Assembly (NCBI GenBank): GCA_028751875.1
Contig: CM054155.1
Location: forward strand, 54,782,722-54,846,721
Reading direction: 5' to 3'
DNA length: 64,000 nucleotides
Source: Rapana venosa
Lineage: Eukaryota > Mollusca > Gastropoda > Neogastropoda > Muricidae
Under the pieces are notes generated by a model that was not told the DNA's origin, did not search any database, and worked only from the letters and a program-made list of their open reading frames with translations. Of the stretch, positions 1-12,249 are shown one piece after another (the stretch's first letter is position 1; every line of letters begins with the position of its first letter). The position numbers and the translations under genes are program-made.

Positions 1-1990
1 CCAAATGACATCAAAAACCTCACTGATCCCTTTCAGCAAGCCCAAATTCAGGAGACAGCGCTGAGATCTTTGGGAAAGAGGGGAAAAAGAACCAACCGTG
101 GGTTACCAACGATATCCTGGACCTGTGCGACCAACGTAGGGAGCAAAAGCCAGTGAAGAAAAAAAACCCAAGAAACGGCCGAAGAGTATAGAACGTCAAC
201 AGGTCAATCAAGAAGAAGAGGGACTGAGGCCAGGGGGAACTGGATGTCAGAACAATGCTCCAAGGTTGAGAAGGCAAGCGAAAGGAGACAGCAAAGAGGC
301 GTACCAGACCATCAATTTACTAACCAAGTCCCAGCAGCCAAAGACCTCCGTTATTGAAGACAAAGAGGTGTCAGTCTTTACAGAGACGCCACTATCATGA
401 AGAGATGGACAAATTTTGCAGAGACCTGTACAACTACAAGCGAAGGCTGATCCGAACAAACTTCACGACAGGATCCCAGACCATCAGATCCTGAAAGCAC
501 ACAGGTGCTGGAGGAAGAGGTAGAAGAAGCAGTAAGATCCTGAAAGGAGGAAAGGGTCACCAGGGATTGACAACATCCCGGCTGAGCTCATCAAGAACGG
601 AGGCCCAGAGATGATCAAGGCATTAACAATCATCTGGCAACGCATCGGGACCAGCAAAGAGGGGCCTGAACAGTGGACCTAATCCATCATAGTTCCACTT
701 CCAAAGAAGGGAGACCTTGAAGAAGTCCCAAAAATTAAGAAAAATCAGTCTGATAAGCCATCCAAGCAAAGTTATGCTACGCATTGCCTTGAACAGACTG
801 AAACCACAAGCAGAAGAACTCCTATCAGAAGAACAGGCAAGATTAAAGACCAGGCCCGAAGCACTGTCGAGCAGATTTTCAACATCAGAATGCTCATAGA
901 GAACATCTCCAACATCAGCTACAGCTCTACAACAACTTCCCTTGACTTCAAGAAGGCCTTCGATCGAGTGTGGCAAGAAGCTCTGTGGCAAGTCATGAGA
1001 GACTATAGCTTTCGACGAGGGCCTGATTCAAGTCATCCAGGCGCTGTAATGACAGCTCCCACAGTGCAGTCCTCATGGGTGGAGAAATCGGGGAGTTCTT
1101 CCGGACTTCAGTTGGAGTCGACCCAAAGGGTGCCCGCAATCCCCCGTTTTTTTTCAAAAGTGTTCCTGGAGAACACATGCAGGAGGCCCTCCTTGGCTTC
1201 AAGACCACAATCACAATAGGGGGAAGGCCAGTCTGCAATCTTCGATTTGCAGACGATATTGATCCATGGGCTGCAGTGAAGAAGAACTCCAGGATCTCAC
1301 CCCCAGACTGGAAACCCTCAGCCAATGCCCACGTATGGAGATCAGTACGGAAAAGAGCAAGATCCAGTGAACAGTACCACACCGACCACTCCCACCACAT
1401 CAAGATGAGTGGCGAGACACTAGAGGAGGTGGAAACTTTCAAGTACCTTGGAGCAGACATCACCAAAGAAGGCACGAGCACAAAAGAGGTGAAGATCAGA
1501 CTTGCTGTGGCACTCTCCTCCATGACTAAGCTGGCGAAAGTGTGGAGAAACCACAACATCAGAACCCACACTAAGGTCAGACTCTACAAGGCACTCGTCA
1601 CATCCATTGCCTTGTACAGCTGTAAAGCATGGACACTTACTGCCGATTTAGAAAAGTCGCATTCAAGCCTTTGAGATGAAGGCCTCAGGCGGATCCTGAA
1701 CATCACCTACAGAGACCGCAAAACCAATGACTACGTCATGGCAGTAGATCGAGGCACGGCTGGACAAAACAAGACCATTGCTATACAGTCAAACGGAGGA
1801 AACTGAAGTGGTTTGGCCACACACAAGGCATAACAGCCTGTCAAAGACAGTCCTGCAGGAAGGTGGAAGGCAAAGCAGCACCACGCAAAAGCTGATCACA
1901 TCAAGGAGGGACCGGCCTCACTGACAGCCTCTGAAACTCCTGACAGACATTTGGCGCGTCACTTCAGCGTCTCGGCTACCCAAACGGTCG
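1..1990 (+). mobile_element. RTE-like LINE, 3' half, decayed (runs off window start)
   Basis: This is an endonuclease-type non-LTR retrotransposon, degenerate and spread over all three frames. The opening 140 bases encode a linker with the motif PWVTNDILDLCD, which recurs in the better-preserved element at 26.06 kb. About 930-1,000 encodes FKKAFDRVW (reverse transcriptase motif), and 1,236-1,268 encodes FADDID, the catalytic aspartate pair. The C-terminal part follows (LSSMTKLAKVW, then RLYKALVTS) to about 1,674. Beyond a stop, 1,800-1,960 keeps the usual 3' coding signature (W-F-G-H, then G-R). The endonuclease would lie upstream of the window. Frameshifts near 1,130-1,290 rule out a functional product. 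It is the same family as the fragment at 43.4 kb. The clade call (RTE-like) rests on the RT and C-terminal motifs and is moderately certain. Confidence 0.8.
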
Positions 1991-2044
1991 ACCCGACCAA
2001 GAAATGCTGACGCACTCACTATTGTTCCCCTCGACTCTTCGATG

Positions 2045-2290
2045 GCTGCCTTCTCACATTGAATTTCCACGGAAACCCTCTGTTGCCGTGGTTCTTTTAC
2101 ATGCGCTACTAATTCGTACCACGGACCTGCTTCCGTTCATCCGAAGATCACCCAGACCTATACTACATAAGGGTCTATTGATTTAGTTTGATGGGGAAAA
2201 TTTCCGGATCAAATTGATACGAACCGCCACACTCAGACGGGACTTTCGCTTTCTAGACACTGTTACCTCTTAGACCACCGACCAACCCAC
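2045..2290 (-). mobile_element. tRNA-derived SINE, degenerate (tandem copy 1)
   Basis: Read on the minus strand, 2,290 down to 2,190 holds a tRNA-like head: a worn A box (reverse complement of cctcttagacca) and a B-box relic around gatacgaacc. The body continues down to about 2,045 with the block tcatccgaagatcaccca. The copy at 7,010-7,265 is clearer and fixes the structure. Confidence 0.55.
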
Positions 2291-2593
2291 GTTACATATC
2301 CATGAGGAGGTGAAGACCGAAGCGTCAATTGATGTATGTCTGGATGCCATGATATGTCAGAGCTGAGTCCCGCCGAAGAGATGAGCAGGATGCTTTGCCA
2401 TTGACTGATCCTCGGAGTGAATGGAGTGAGTGATGTGTCTGGAACGTAACTAATGTATGAGCTACCTCAGTGATGGAGATAATTTAGAGATGAGATTTAG
2501 ATTTTTATGGATATTAGAGGGGGGGAGGGGAGAAAGGAGAGGAGGATAGGAAGGGAGGAGAGGGGGGGAGAGGAAGGAGTTAGGGATGAGACT

Positions 2594-2840
2594 TTTATTT
2601 TGAGGAAATGGAAAAGCACTCAGTGCTGTTTACACCAGTTCCAGATGATTATGCATTTTGTAATGTTGTCATCTGTTCCCACGGCTCACAATGACCTACT
2701 CTTCTAAAAAGCGGAAATAGTTTTAACGTGTGCGCAAGATATTCTGCGTGCATTCGCACAGTCTCATCCGAAGGACTTTTTCGGGACAGTGGATTTGGCA
2801 CTGATGTTAATTCTAGAGGAAAAATCCTATTGAACGAGAA
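2594..2840 (-). repeat. Dispersed SINE body 'S' (no head)
   Basis: This sequence recurs at 7,436, 12,735, 55,280 and, inverted, at 52,980 and 56,340. Shared blocks are gtcatctgttccca, acaatgacctactctt, aacgtgtgcgcaagatattc and tctcatccgaagga. At 56.3 kb the same body follows a tRNA-like head, so this is read as a SINE body in minus orientation with the head missing or replaced. Confidence 0.7.
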
Positions 2841-2886
2841 TGAAAAGCGGGTCAGCAGATCACGAATACATCACTCCAACCACCAG

Positions 2887-2888
2887 GC

Positions 2889-2981
<93 letters not shown>

Positions 2982-2983
2982 CT
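2887..2983. repeat. (GA)n microsatellite
   Basis: About 97 bases of nearly pure GA with a few GGA or GAA interruptions. It is followed by the conserved flank acatcggccttgggccac, which also sits beside other GA tracts in the window. Confidence 0.95.
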
Positions 2984-3772
2984 TCAGACTTTTACTGTAC
3001 ATCGGCCTTGGGCCACAATACAAAGGAATGATGGGTGTACGGAGTGGGCATATGGTATGACTGTTATAAACACATTACTATCAACATATATAAATATGAA
3101 ATGATGTATCAGCAATAATAAAGCAAGAAAAACATCATCGATTTCTTGAATATTCATCACAAATCAATTCACGTACGTCATAATCGACAGTGTTTTGAAT
3201 GTAGTTTTTCATCAAAATAAGGATCCATTTCTAGAAAGTTATCTTACGTCTTCTGTGGTTGCATTGAACAATAAATCGTGATAAATTATGTCTATCAGTA
3301 GATATTGTAACTTTGAGTAGCACAAGCAAAGAAAGTCTCTTCGAATCTTTAAGAAACTTATGTCTCAAATCTTCATAGACAGGACAATTAAATAAAAAGT
3401 GTTCTTCATTCTCTATTTGGTATTTACAAACAGGGCACTGCTTATCTTCATTTGAACTACTATAGCGATGTGTATTATTGTTTAGTGGTAGCACATTCAA
3501 TCGTACTTGAGTAGCTGCAACGCGAAAACAATATGTATCCATTTCACTAATATACTTCTCTCTTTCAAAAACAATCTTAAAGTTTCTATAACTATCATAT
3601 CTACTACGATCTCTGATGGTGCCAGTCCATTCCTGGGTAAACCAATCTACAAGTCTTTGTTTAAATATGTCTCCTACTCCTTGGTTTAACCAAACGATAT
3701 TATACCCAGTTATGAAGAGTATTTCCCTGATTTTAGAGACCCAGCATTGTTTGCCCTTTTTATCTAATTCTA

Positions 3773-3804
3773 ACAACAACAACAACAACAATAACAACAA
3801 CAAC

Positions 3805-3877
<73 letters not shown>

Positions 3878-3897
3878 TAGTAATAGTAATAATAATG
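3773..3897. repeat. (AAC)n(AAT)n microsatellite tail
   Basis: About 30 bases of AAC followed by about 90 bases of AAT, at the 3' end of the minus-strand insertion. Simple-repeat tails of this kind are typical of CR1/L2-type elements. Confidence 0.9.
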
Positions 3898-4640
3898 ATG
3901 TATTGAATTTATATAGCGCTGAATCTTGTAAAGCAACAAATCAAAGCCCTCAGGCGTGTCATAGCTGCCAACCTTTCAGAATCATAAAATGGAATTTAGT
4001 GGGGGGTGGATTTGGGAGAAGCCCCCCAAATCTGAAAAACCACGCCAGGGGGCACAGCCCCCTGAAGCTAAGGCATTTTTTTTATGGCTAAAGGGGGACA
4101 AACTTTCATCTCTGACAAAATGATGTAGTCAAAGGAAAAAATAGTGTAACGCTTAGACATAAAAATGGCTGCAGGCGGAAACCAAAAGTAAAATAATCAC
4201 ATATGTCTGCTTTCATGAAGTACATAGTCAGTAGATACACTGTTTAGAGACAAGCAGTGAACAGAAGTTGCATTGATTTGTTGGCTTTTTATTTGGTTTA
4301 TAGGAATAAGTCCAAACAGAGTGTCAAATCTGGGCCACTCTCAGCTCTTCATCGTTGGCTACAGCTTCTCATCTGTTCTCTGCTGCCTCTAGGTCGATAC
4401 TATTTACGTCCTCAGCTACACCATTTCAGCCTGCTTTGTTGTTTTGAATTTTGACGGGCATAAACCCATGTACATAACTCGAAAAAAGCAAATGATACAT
4501 GACTTCCGTAACTGAATGCGCATACACACTCAGTCATCGCCACTCTTGAATGCTGTTGTCTGCTACTCCATGTTTGTTTTGTCCATACATGCACAAACAT
4601 TTGAACAGTGTTATAAACTGGCAGAAAAATGGAGTTTTTG
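3773..4640 (-). mobile_element. Element with (AAT)n tail inserted in LINE C (copy 1)
   Basis: LINE C coding sequence stops near 4,640 and resumes near 3,772 in the same strand, so the material between is an insertion. On the minus strand it ends with a GCGCTATATAAATTC-type terminus followed by (ATT)n and (GTT)n. The CR1/L2-like 3' end at 48.76 kb carries the same GCGCTATATAAATTC block. It is therefore read as a minus-strand non-autonomous or 5'-truncated CR1/L2-tailed element. No convincing TSD was seen. Confidence 0.6.
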
Positions 4641-6300
4641 ACCAACTGGCATAGCAATATAGCGTCATGCGGCATTCTTTCAGAATCCATATGTAATAAT
4701 TTTAACCAAAATCTTACGCATACAACATACGTATTTACATACAATGGGTACCTGCCCAGACCTCCATACACCATTTTATTTGGTGTCTTGACAGGCACAC
4801 CTAAAAATCTTTTACAAGCGATTAAATGCACTTTTTCTAGATGCTTTAGTTTATTCAATCCCGAAATTTCAGATGAGTATAACAGTATTGGTTGGATTTT
4901 GGTATCAACAATTTCTTTAAATGTATTTACTGTCATTTCTTTACACTTATGAAAACTTTGTTAAACAGAGAAACTGCTATTTTACCTTTAGTAACCAAAT
5001 GTGATGTACCTCTCTTTGCGCTAATCATAGATGTAAAATTAAATCCCAACTAGCAATAACTGTTAACTACTTCTAATCGCTTATTATCAAAGAACCAGTT
5101 TTCAAGTTTTCCTAAGTGCCCCCCTTTCCTAAATACCACAATCTTAGTTTTGTCTTTGCTTACACTTAATTTCATGTTATTACAACAGGTTTCTAAGACC
5201 TTTAATTGATTTTGTAAACCAGTAGGTGTAGTTGACATTAATGCTACATCATCAGCAAATAATAGATAAACAACTAAAAAATATATGGAAACATCTTGCA
5301 CCGTGCTTACCTTTTCATTCATAACGTTCACTAACTGATTAATGAACACAAGAAAACAATGTAGGGCTTAGAACGCATCCCTGCCTTACCCCCATGGGGC
5401 TTTGAAGCATATTAGTTAATTCAGAATTTGCTCGTATGCATGCTGATAATGACTTATACATAGCCTCAAGTGATGCAAAAATTTTTACCCTTTACACCTT
5501 GCTGTTTGATATAACGTAATACGCTTTCATGTTCAACTGTGTCGAAGGCCTTTTCAAAATCTACAAAGGCGACTTACAATTGTCTTCCTTTTTAGTCATA
5601 TAATCTGAATAGTGGCGTACAAGTAAATATCTGATGAATTGTAGAATAGTTTGACGAAAACCTGCCTGACATTCTGAGATTAGGTTATTACTTATTAACC
5701 AGTCATTACAATCGAGCATTCAATATGGTAGTGTAACATTTAGATACTATACTTAAGAGAGACAAGAGAGACACTCCTCTATAATTATCAACATTCTCGG
5801 AATCTCCTTTCTTATAAAGAGGAATAATTATGGCTTAATACCATTCTTGTCGGTAATATGCCTTGGTCAAAAATTACATTAAATAGCATTACCAGAAATA
5901 CATTTACTTTTGAACCAACATTTTTTAAAATCATTTTGCAGAATTTCACCAATGCCGCTTGCTTTGTTGTTTTTCAGTCTTCTAATAGCATGACTAACTT
6001 CTTCTGTTATATTTTTATGTAACACGTGGTCTATTTCCTCGGATAAATCATTTACAATGTCACATTCATCAATACATTCATCATTATTACCCTGAAAGAT
6101 GTTTTTAAAGTGGTTAAACCAGTCATCTGTGGTAATGTTGTTTGTAATTCTTTTCTTATTTCCAAGACCCAATCTATGTAATTCCTTCCCAAAACTAGAG
6201 GGGCTGTTAACCTCATTCGCTAACTTTTCAGTTTGTTGCCTGTTACAAGTGAGTTTCTTAGCTTTCAGCAACTGCTTATACCTCTTTCTAGCTTCAACAA

Positions 6301-6305
<5 letters not shown>

Positions 6306-6331
<26 letters not shown>

Positions 6332-6373
6332 CGAGAGAGGAGAGGAGAGAGAGAGAGAGAGAGGAGAGAGAGC
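6306..6373. repeat. (GA)n microsatellite interrupting LINE C
   Basis: A GA tract lies directly upstream (minus-strand sense) of the LINE C linker coding sequence, where the endonuclease domain should be. It marks the 5' break of this LINE copy. Confidence 0.9.
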
Positions 6374-6767
6374 GAGCTTTTTTTTTTTAAGGATCTAACA
6401 ATTTAATGTCACTGCCCAACTAGACATTTGACAAGGAGGTAACACAAATATATTATTGAAAAAGTAATTTTCTAATAGTTAAATAGGTGATCAGCACACT
6501 TACGTCTGGCAAAAAAAGGGAAAGGGGGCATCCACTTAAAAAACTATTTAGAACATACAATTGGTGTCTATACAGTTACAAATCTAATTTGGACATACAA
6601 AGAAAAAAAAACAAAACTGAAATACAGTAACAACTTCGAATCGGCCATCCTCAAATTACATGTGATAATATCAGCCTCTTTAAATCAGCGTAAATTCCGA
6701 AACATTGCTCTGAAAGTGGGCTTTATTTATACATTTTGATACAAATGGGCTTCTTTTGCTTTGCCTT
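6374..6767. other. AT-rich, no gene seen
   Basis: AT-rich sequence shared with 11,190-11,566 in the second tandem copy. No coding motif or Pol III box was found. It may be the 5' flank or untranslated region of LINE C. Confidence 0.5.
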
Positions 6768-7009
6768 AAAAACAGGAAACGAAGGGTTTGGCCAACAACA
6801 AGGCATAACACCTTAAAAGACATCCTGCAGGATGGGGAAAAAGGAGCAGGACACCCACGCAAAAGCTGGATACCCAAATAAAGGAAAGGGGCCGCCTCAC
6901 TTACCAACCTCCTAAAACCCATGACAAACTTTTGGCGTCCACTTGAGCTTCGTGGGGGTCCCCCCACGGTCGCCCGCCCAAAATAGGAGTGACTGCAACT
7001 GACTTTTTC

Positions 7010-7265
7010 CCTATCAAGGCTTTTTTTGAATTTTGCCAGGGAGAACTCTTTGTTGCCGGGGTTTTTTTAAACGTGCGCTACATAATTACGTGTAACACAC
7101 GGGACCTCGGGGTATCGTCTCATCCGAAAGACTAGCGCCAAGACCACCACTCATGGTCTAATGGATGGGGGAAAAGTTTCCGGTCCAAATGGAGTAAACC
7201 CCGCCACTTCAGCCCGGGACTTTTCGCTTTCTAGACAGCTGGTTACCTCTAGCCCACCGATCCAC
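7010..7265 (-). mobile_element. tRNA-derived SINE
   Basis: Read on the minus strand the head starts near 7,265 with an A-box-like stretch (7,245-7,255, reverse complement of cctctagccca) and a B-box relic near 7,190-7,200. The body follows leftward: catggtctaatgg, tcatccgaaagactagcgcc, acgggacctcggg and a truncated acgtgcgctac block. The arrangement (tRNA head, then a body related to the S body) defines it as a Pol III SINE. It is a better copy of the element at 2,045-2,290. Confidence 0.65.
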
Positions 7266-7279
7266 ACCCATTTGAACAT

Positions 7280-7420
7280 GTCCAAGAGAGGGAGAGGGGA
7301 GAAGAGAGAGAGAGAGAGAGGAGAAGAGAGAGAGAGAGGAGAGGAGGAGAGAGGGGGGGGGGGGAGAAAGAGAGAGAGAGAGAGAGGGTGGGGGTGAAGG
7401 AAAGAGAAAAGGGGGAGAGA
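7280..7420. repeat. GA/GGA purine tract
   Basis: About 140 bases of nearly pure purine on the plus strand with a G9-10 run near 7,354-7,363. The long frames translated through it are artefacts of the repeat. Confidence 0.95.
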
Positions 7421-7435
7421 GGAGATGATCTTTTT

Positions 7436-7700
7436 TTTTTTGAGGATAATGGAATAAGCACTCATGTGCTTTTTACACCCAGTTCCCGTTTTTTATGCAG
7501 TTTTGTAAATGTTGTCATCTGTTCCCACCGGCACACAATGACCTACTCTTCTGAAAAGCGGAAATAGTTTTAACGTGTGCGCAAGATATTCTGCGTGCAT
7601 TCGCACAGTCTCATCCGAAGGACTTTTTCGGGACAGTGGATTTGGCACTGATGTTAATTCTAGAGGAAAAATCCTATTGAACGGAATGAAAAGCGGGTCA
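7436..7700 (-). repeat. Dispersed SINE body 'S'
   Basis: This is the counterpart of 2,594-2,840. It begins in its reversed tail with gaggataatggaataagcac and runs through gtcatctgttcccac and gtgcgcaagatattctgcgt to tctcatccgaaggac. A (GA)n tract follows at 7,735-7,820 and then the acatcggccttgg flank. Confidence 0.7.
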
Positions 7701-7774
7701 GCGATCACGAAACATCACTCCCAACACCAGGCGAGAAGAGAGAGAGAGAGAAGAGAGAGAAAGAGAGAGAGAGG

Positions 7775-7823
<49 letters not shown>

Positions 7824-8039
7824 CAGACTTTTACTGTACATCGGCCTTGGCCACAATACAAAGGAAAGATGGGTGTACGGAGTGGGATATGGTAAAGACT
7901 GTTAAAACATTACTATCAACATATATAAATATGAAATATGTAAACAGCAATAATAAAGCAAGAAAAACATCATCGATTTCTTGAATATTCATCACAAATC
8001 AATTCACGTACGTCATAATCGACAGTGTTTTGAATGTAG

Positions 8040-11000
8040 TTTTTCATCAAAATAAGGGTCCCTTTCTAGAAAGTTATCTTACGTCTTCTGGTTGGTTGCA
8101 TGAACAATAAATCGTGGGTAAATTATGTCTAAACAGTAGATATTGTAACTTTTAGTAGCACAAGCAAGAAAGTCTCTTCGAATCTTTAAGAAACTTATGT
8201 CTCAAATCTTTATAGACAGGACAAATTAAATAAAAAATGTTCTTCATTCTCTATTTGGTATTTACAAACAGGGCATGCTTATTTCATTTGAACTACTATA
8301 GCGTGTGTATTATTGTTTAGTGGGAGCACATTCAATCGTACTTGAGTAGCTGCAACGCGAAAACAATATGTATCCATTTCACAATATATACTTCTCTCTT
8401 TCAAAAAACAATCTTAAAGTTTCTATAAAACTATCATACTACTTACGATCTCTGAAAGGTGCCAGTCCCTTCTGGGTAAAAACCCAAACTACAAGTCTTT
8501 GTTTAAAGGCACGCAAGAACATTTTTATGTCTCCTACTCTTGGTTTAACCAACGATATTATTTCCCCGTTATGAAGAGTATTTCCCTGATTTTAGAGACC
8601 CGCATTGTTTGCCCTTTTTATCTAATTCTAACAACAACACAACAACAATAACAACAACAACATAATAATAATAATAATATAAAAAATAATAATAATAATA
8701 ATAATATAATAATAATAATAATAATAAAAAAAAACAATAGTATATAATAATAATGATGTATTGAATTTATATAGCGCTGAATCTTGTAAGCAACAAATCA
8801 AAGCCCTAGGCGTGTCATAGCTGCCAACCTTTCAGAATCATAAATGGGGAAATTTTGTGGGGGGGGATTTGGAGAAGCCCCCCAACCTGAAAAACGTCAG
8901 GGCGCACAGCCCCCTGAAGATAAGGCATTTTTTTTGGCTAAAGAGGGACAAACTCTCATCTCTGACAAAATTATGTATCAAAGGAAAACTAGTGTAACGC
9001 TTAGAAAAAAAGGGTGCACGGAAACCCAAAAACATTATGTCTGCTTTTTTGAAGACTAGCAAATACACTGTTTAGGCGAGCAGTGAAAAAGAATTGCTTG
9101 ATATGGTTTTTATTTGGTTTATAGGAATTAAAATCCCAAACAAATGTCAATCGGCCATCTAGCTCTTCATTGTTTTTACGCTTCAATTGTCTCTCCTGCC
9201 TCTAGGGCGATACTATTTTCGTCCTCAGCTACACCATTTCAGCCTTGCTTGTGTTGTTTTGAATTTTGACGGCATAAACCCATGTACATAACTCGAAAAA
9301 AGCAAATGATACATGACTTCCGTAACTGAATGCGCATATCACCTCAGTCATCGCCACTCTGAATGCTGTTTTGCTACTCCATTTGGTTTGTCCATACATG
9401 CACAAACCATTTGAATCAGGTGTTATAAACTGGCAAAAAATGGAGTTTTTGACCAACTGGCATAGCAATAAGCGTCATGCGGCATTCTTTCAGAATCCAT
9501 ATGTAATAATTTTAACCAAAAACTTACGCATACAACATAGTATTTACATACAATGGGTACCTGCCAGACCTCATACACCATTTTATTTGGTGTCTGACAG
9601 GCACACCTAAAAATCTTTTACAAGCGATTAAATGCACTTTTTCTAGATGCTTTAGTTTATTCAATCCCGAAATTTCAGATGAGTATAACAGTATTGGTTG
9701 GATTTTGGTATCAACAATTTCTTTAAATGTATTTACTGTCATTTCTTTACACTATGAAAACTTTGTTAAACAGAGAAACTGCTATTTTACCTTTAGTAAC
9801 CAAATGTGATGTACCTCTCTTTGCGCTAATCATAGATGTAAAATTAAATCCAACTAGCAATAACTGTTAACTACTTCTAATCGCTTATTATCAAAGAACC
9901 AGTTTTCAAGTTTTCCTAAGTGCCCCCTTTCCTAAATACCACAATCTTAGTTTTGTCTTGCTTACACTTAATTTCATGTTATTACAACAGGTTTCTAAGA
10001 CCTTTAATTGATTTTGTAAACCAGTAGGTGTAGTTGACATTAATGCTACATCATCAGCAAATAATAGATAAACAACTAAAAAATATATGGAAACATCGTG
10101 CACCGTGCTTACCTTTTCATTCATAACGTTCACTAACTGATTAATGAACACAGAAAACAATGTAGGGCTTAGAACGCATCCCTGCCTTACCCCCATGGGG
10201 GCTTTGAAGCATTATTAGTTTAATTCAGAATTTTGCTCGTATGCATGCTGATAATGACTTATACATAGCCTCAAGTGATGCAAAAATTTTACCCTTTACA
10301 CCTTGCTGTTTGATATAACGTAATACGCTTTCATGTTCAACTGTGTCGAAGGCCTTTTCAAAATCTACAAAGGCGACTTACAATTGTCTTCCTTTTTTAG
10401 TCATATAATTCTGATAGTGGCGTACAAAGTAAATATCTGATGAATTGTAGAATATGTTTGACGAAAACCTGCCTGACATTCTGAGATTAGGTTATTACTT
10501 ATTAACCAGTCATACAATCGAGCATTCAATATGGTAGTGTAACATTTAGATACTATACTTAAGAGAGACAAGAGAGACACTCCTCTATAATTATCAACAT
10601 TCTCGGAATCTCCTTTCTTATAAAGAGGAATAATTATGGCTTAATACCATTCTTGTCGGTATATGCCTTGGTCAAAAATTACATTAAATAGCATTACCAG
10701 AAATACATTTACTTTTGAACCAACATTTTTTAAAATCATTTTGCAGAAATTTCACCAATGCCGCTTGCTTTGTTGTTTTTCAGTCTTCTAATAGCATGAC
10801 TAACTTCTTCTGTTATATTTTTATGTAACACGTGGTCTATTTCCTCGGATAAATCATTTACAATGTCACATTCATCAATACATTCATCATTATTACCCTG
10901 AAAGATGTTTTTAAAGTGGTTAAACCAGTCATCTGTGGTAATGTTGTTTGTAATTCTTTTCTTATTTCCAAGACCCAATCTATGTAATTCCTTCCCAAAA

Positions 11001-11105
11001 CTAGAGGGGCTGTTAACCTCATTCGCTAACTTTTCAGTTTGTTGCCTGTTACAAGTGAGTTTCTTAGCTTTCAGCAACTGCTTATACCTCTTTCTAGCTT
11101 CAACA
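8040..11105 (-). mobile_element. LINE 'C' copy 2, decayed
   Basis: Duplicate of the LINE at 3.2-6.3 kb with the same domain order on the minus strand: linker (10,990-11,070), NNKASGIGEI (about 10,770), GVRQGCVLSPTLFSVFINQL (10,130-10,190), FADDVALMSTTPTG (about 10,030-10,070), then LLYSSEISGLNKLKHLEKVH (about 9,620-9,690). The C-terminal zinc-knuckle block near 8,250-8,300 is destroyed by small indels that copy 1 lacks. GVRQGC (the RT block before the fingers-palm motif) is readable here but frameshifted in copy 1, so the two copies carry different breaks. Confidence 0.8.
8632..9465 (-). mobile_element. Element with (AAT)n tail inserted in LINE C (copy 2)
   Basis: Second copy of the insertion at 3,773-4,640, present because the whole unit was duplicated. 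The tail microsatellite occupies 8,632-8,757. The internal blocks tttatatagcgctgaatcttg and gaagcccccca are retained with indels. Confidence 0.6.

Positions 11106-11110
<5 letters not shown>

Positions 11111-11180
<70 letters not shown>
11111..11180. repeat. (GA)n microsatellite
   Basis: Equivalent of the tract at 6,306-6,373 in the first tandem copy. Confidence 0.9.
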
Positions 11181-11183
<3 letters not shown>

Positions 11184-11566
11184 TTTTTTTTTAAGGATCT
11201 AACAATTTAATGTCACTGCCCAACTAGACATTCTGACAAGGGAGGTAACACAAATATATTATGTGAAACAGTAATTACTAATAGTTAAATAGGTGATCAG
11301 CACACTTACGTCTGGCAAAAAAGGAAGGGTGCATCCACTTAAAAAACTATTTAGAACATACAATTGGTGTCTATACAGTTACAAATCATATGGTACATAC
11401 AAAGAAAAAAAATCAAACTGAAATACAGTAACAACTTTCGAATCGGCCATCCTTCAAATTACATGTGATAATATCAGCCTCTTTAAATCAGCGTACTTCC
11501 GAATACATTGCTCTTGAAAGTGACTTTATGAGTACATATTGATACAAATGGGCTGTCTTTTGCTTT

Positions 11567-11847
11567 GCCTTAAGAGAGAGAGAGAGATTTTATATATTTG
11601 TTGTTGTTTTTTTAATAATTCTTTTATTTCAAGGATAATGAGATGAGCACTCGTGTGCTTTTGGCATCCAGTACCCCTTTCTATGCAGTTTTCGTAATTT
11701 TTTTTTCATTTTTGTTTACATTTTCGTTTTGCATTCACAAAAGAAAAAGAACAAAAGTTTCTGAACAAACAGAATAAATGAAGCGAAAGTACTTATACAA
11801 TTATTTACATAAATAAGGGATAACAACTGCTTTTCAAACACACACAC

Positions 11848-11915
<68 letters not shown>

Positions 11916-12180
11916 TTTGTTATGCTATATAAGTTAACATAAATGCATCATGTCAAATATGGGAAAAGCAATATTATTTATACGTCTCTGTCAAATTCTG
12001 TCAATTTATGCCATGCACTCGTTTCCTTATTGAGGAAAAGCACAATGTTTCAGTGTGAGTGTAACTACACAGTGTGTAACAGCACGGCCCATCTTTCCTG
12101 TTATCACCTGGATGCTATTCAGCAAAAGAAAATGGTCAGACAGTGTCTCAGTTATATAAATCTAGTCTAGCAATGTTTTA
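11567..12180. other. SINE-tail scrap, (CA)n tract and unrecognised sequence
   Basis: 11,630-11,700 is a truncated reversed S-body tail (aaggataatgagatgagcac). 11,837-11,912 is a nearly pure (CA)n microsatellite. The rest shows no recognisable coding sequence. Confidence 0.6.
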
Positions 12181-12249
12181 TAGTGACTCCATTCAAAAGT
12201 AAACTTACTGAGGTTGTTTGCAATTGCTGCATTGTATTTTTCAATTTGA

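Larger units (their letters stand above)
3200..6300 (-). mobile_element. LINE 'C' copy 1: EN-RT type retrotransposon, decayed
   Basis: Read on the minus strand from about 6,300 down. First comes the EN-RT linker (VNSPSSFGKELHRLGL, about 6,190). The RT follows with NNKASGIGEI (about 5,950), a VDFEKAFDTVEHE-like block near 5,550 and FADDVALMSTTPTGLQNQ near 5,230-5,260. Next is MVFRKGG-like sequence (5,130), then LLYSSEISGLNKLKHLEKVH and KTPNKMVYGGLGRYPLYVN (4,740-4,890). After an inserted element, the C-terminus runs from 3,765 to 3,236 with a CPVC...H...C zinc-knuckle-like motif near 3,420-3,440. Stops and frameshifts occur at 5,050, 5,350-5,880 and elsewhere. LINE A at 15.4-22.4 kb is the same family. 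Clade not assigned. Confidence 0.85.
1784..6767. repeat. Tandem segmental duplication, copy 1 (about 5.0 kb)
   Basis: Everything from the 3' end of the LINE near 1,784 to about 6,767 recurs in the same order and orientation at 6,768-11,566: LINE end, tRNA-headed SINE, SINE body, GA tract, minus-strand LINE C, second GA tract, AT-rich tail. The copies abut, with the copy-1 end (...gccttaa) running directly into the copy-2 start (aaacagg). Offsets are 4,847 for the SINE body and for the RT block, and drift elsewhere through small indels. Confidence 0.85.
6768..11566. repeat. Tandem segmental duplication, copy 2 (about 4.8 kb)
   Basis: Copy 2 of the tandem unit. Divergence is uneven. The stretch 9,500-11,210 matches copy 1 almost base for base, with rare one-base indels. 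By contrast 6,780-7,450 and 8,080-9,300 are full of one- or two-base insertions and deletions. Mutation alone does not usually give such blocks; gene conversion or uncorrected read errors would. Confidence 0.85.

Noticed and set aside
2728..3060. Frames rich in Arg-Glu (and at 7,161, 7,575, 22,708, 31,684)
   Set aside because: Translations of (GA)n tracts joined to a SINE body.
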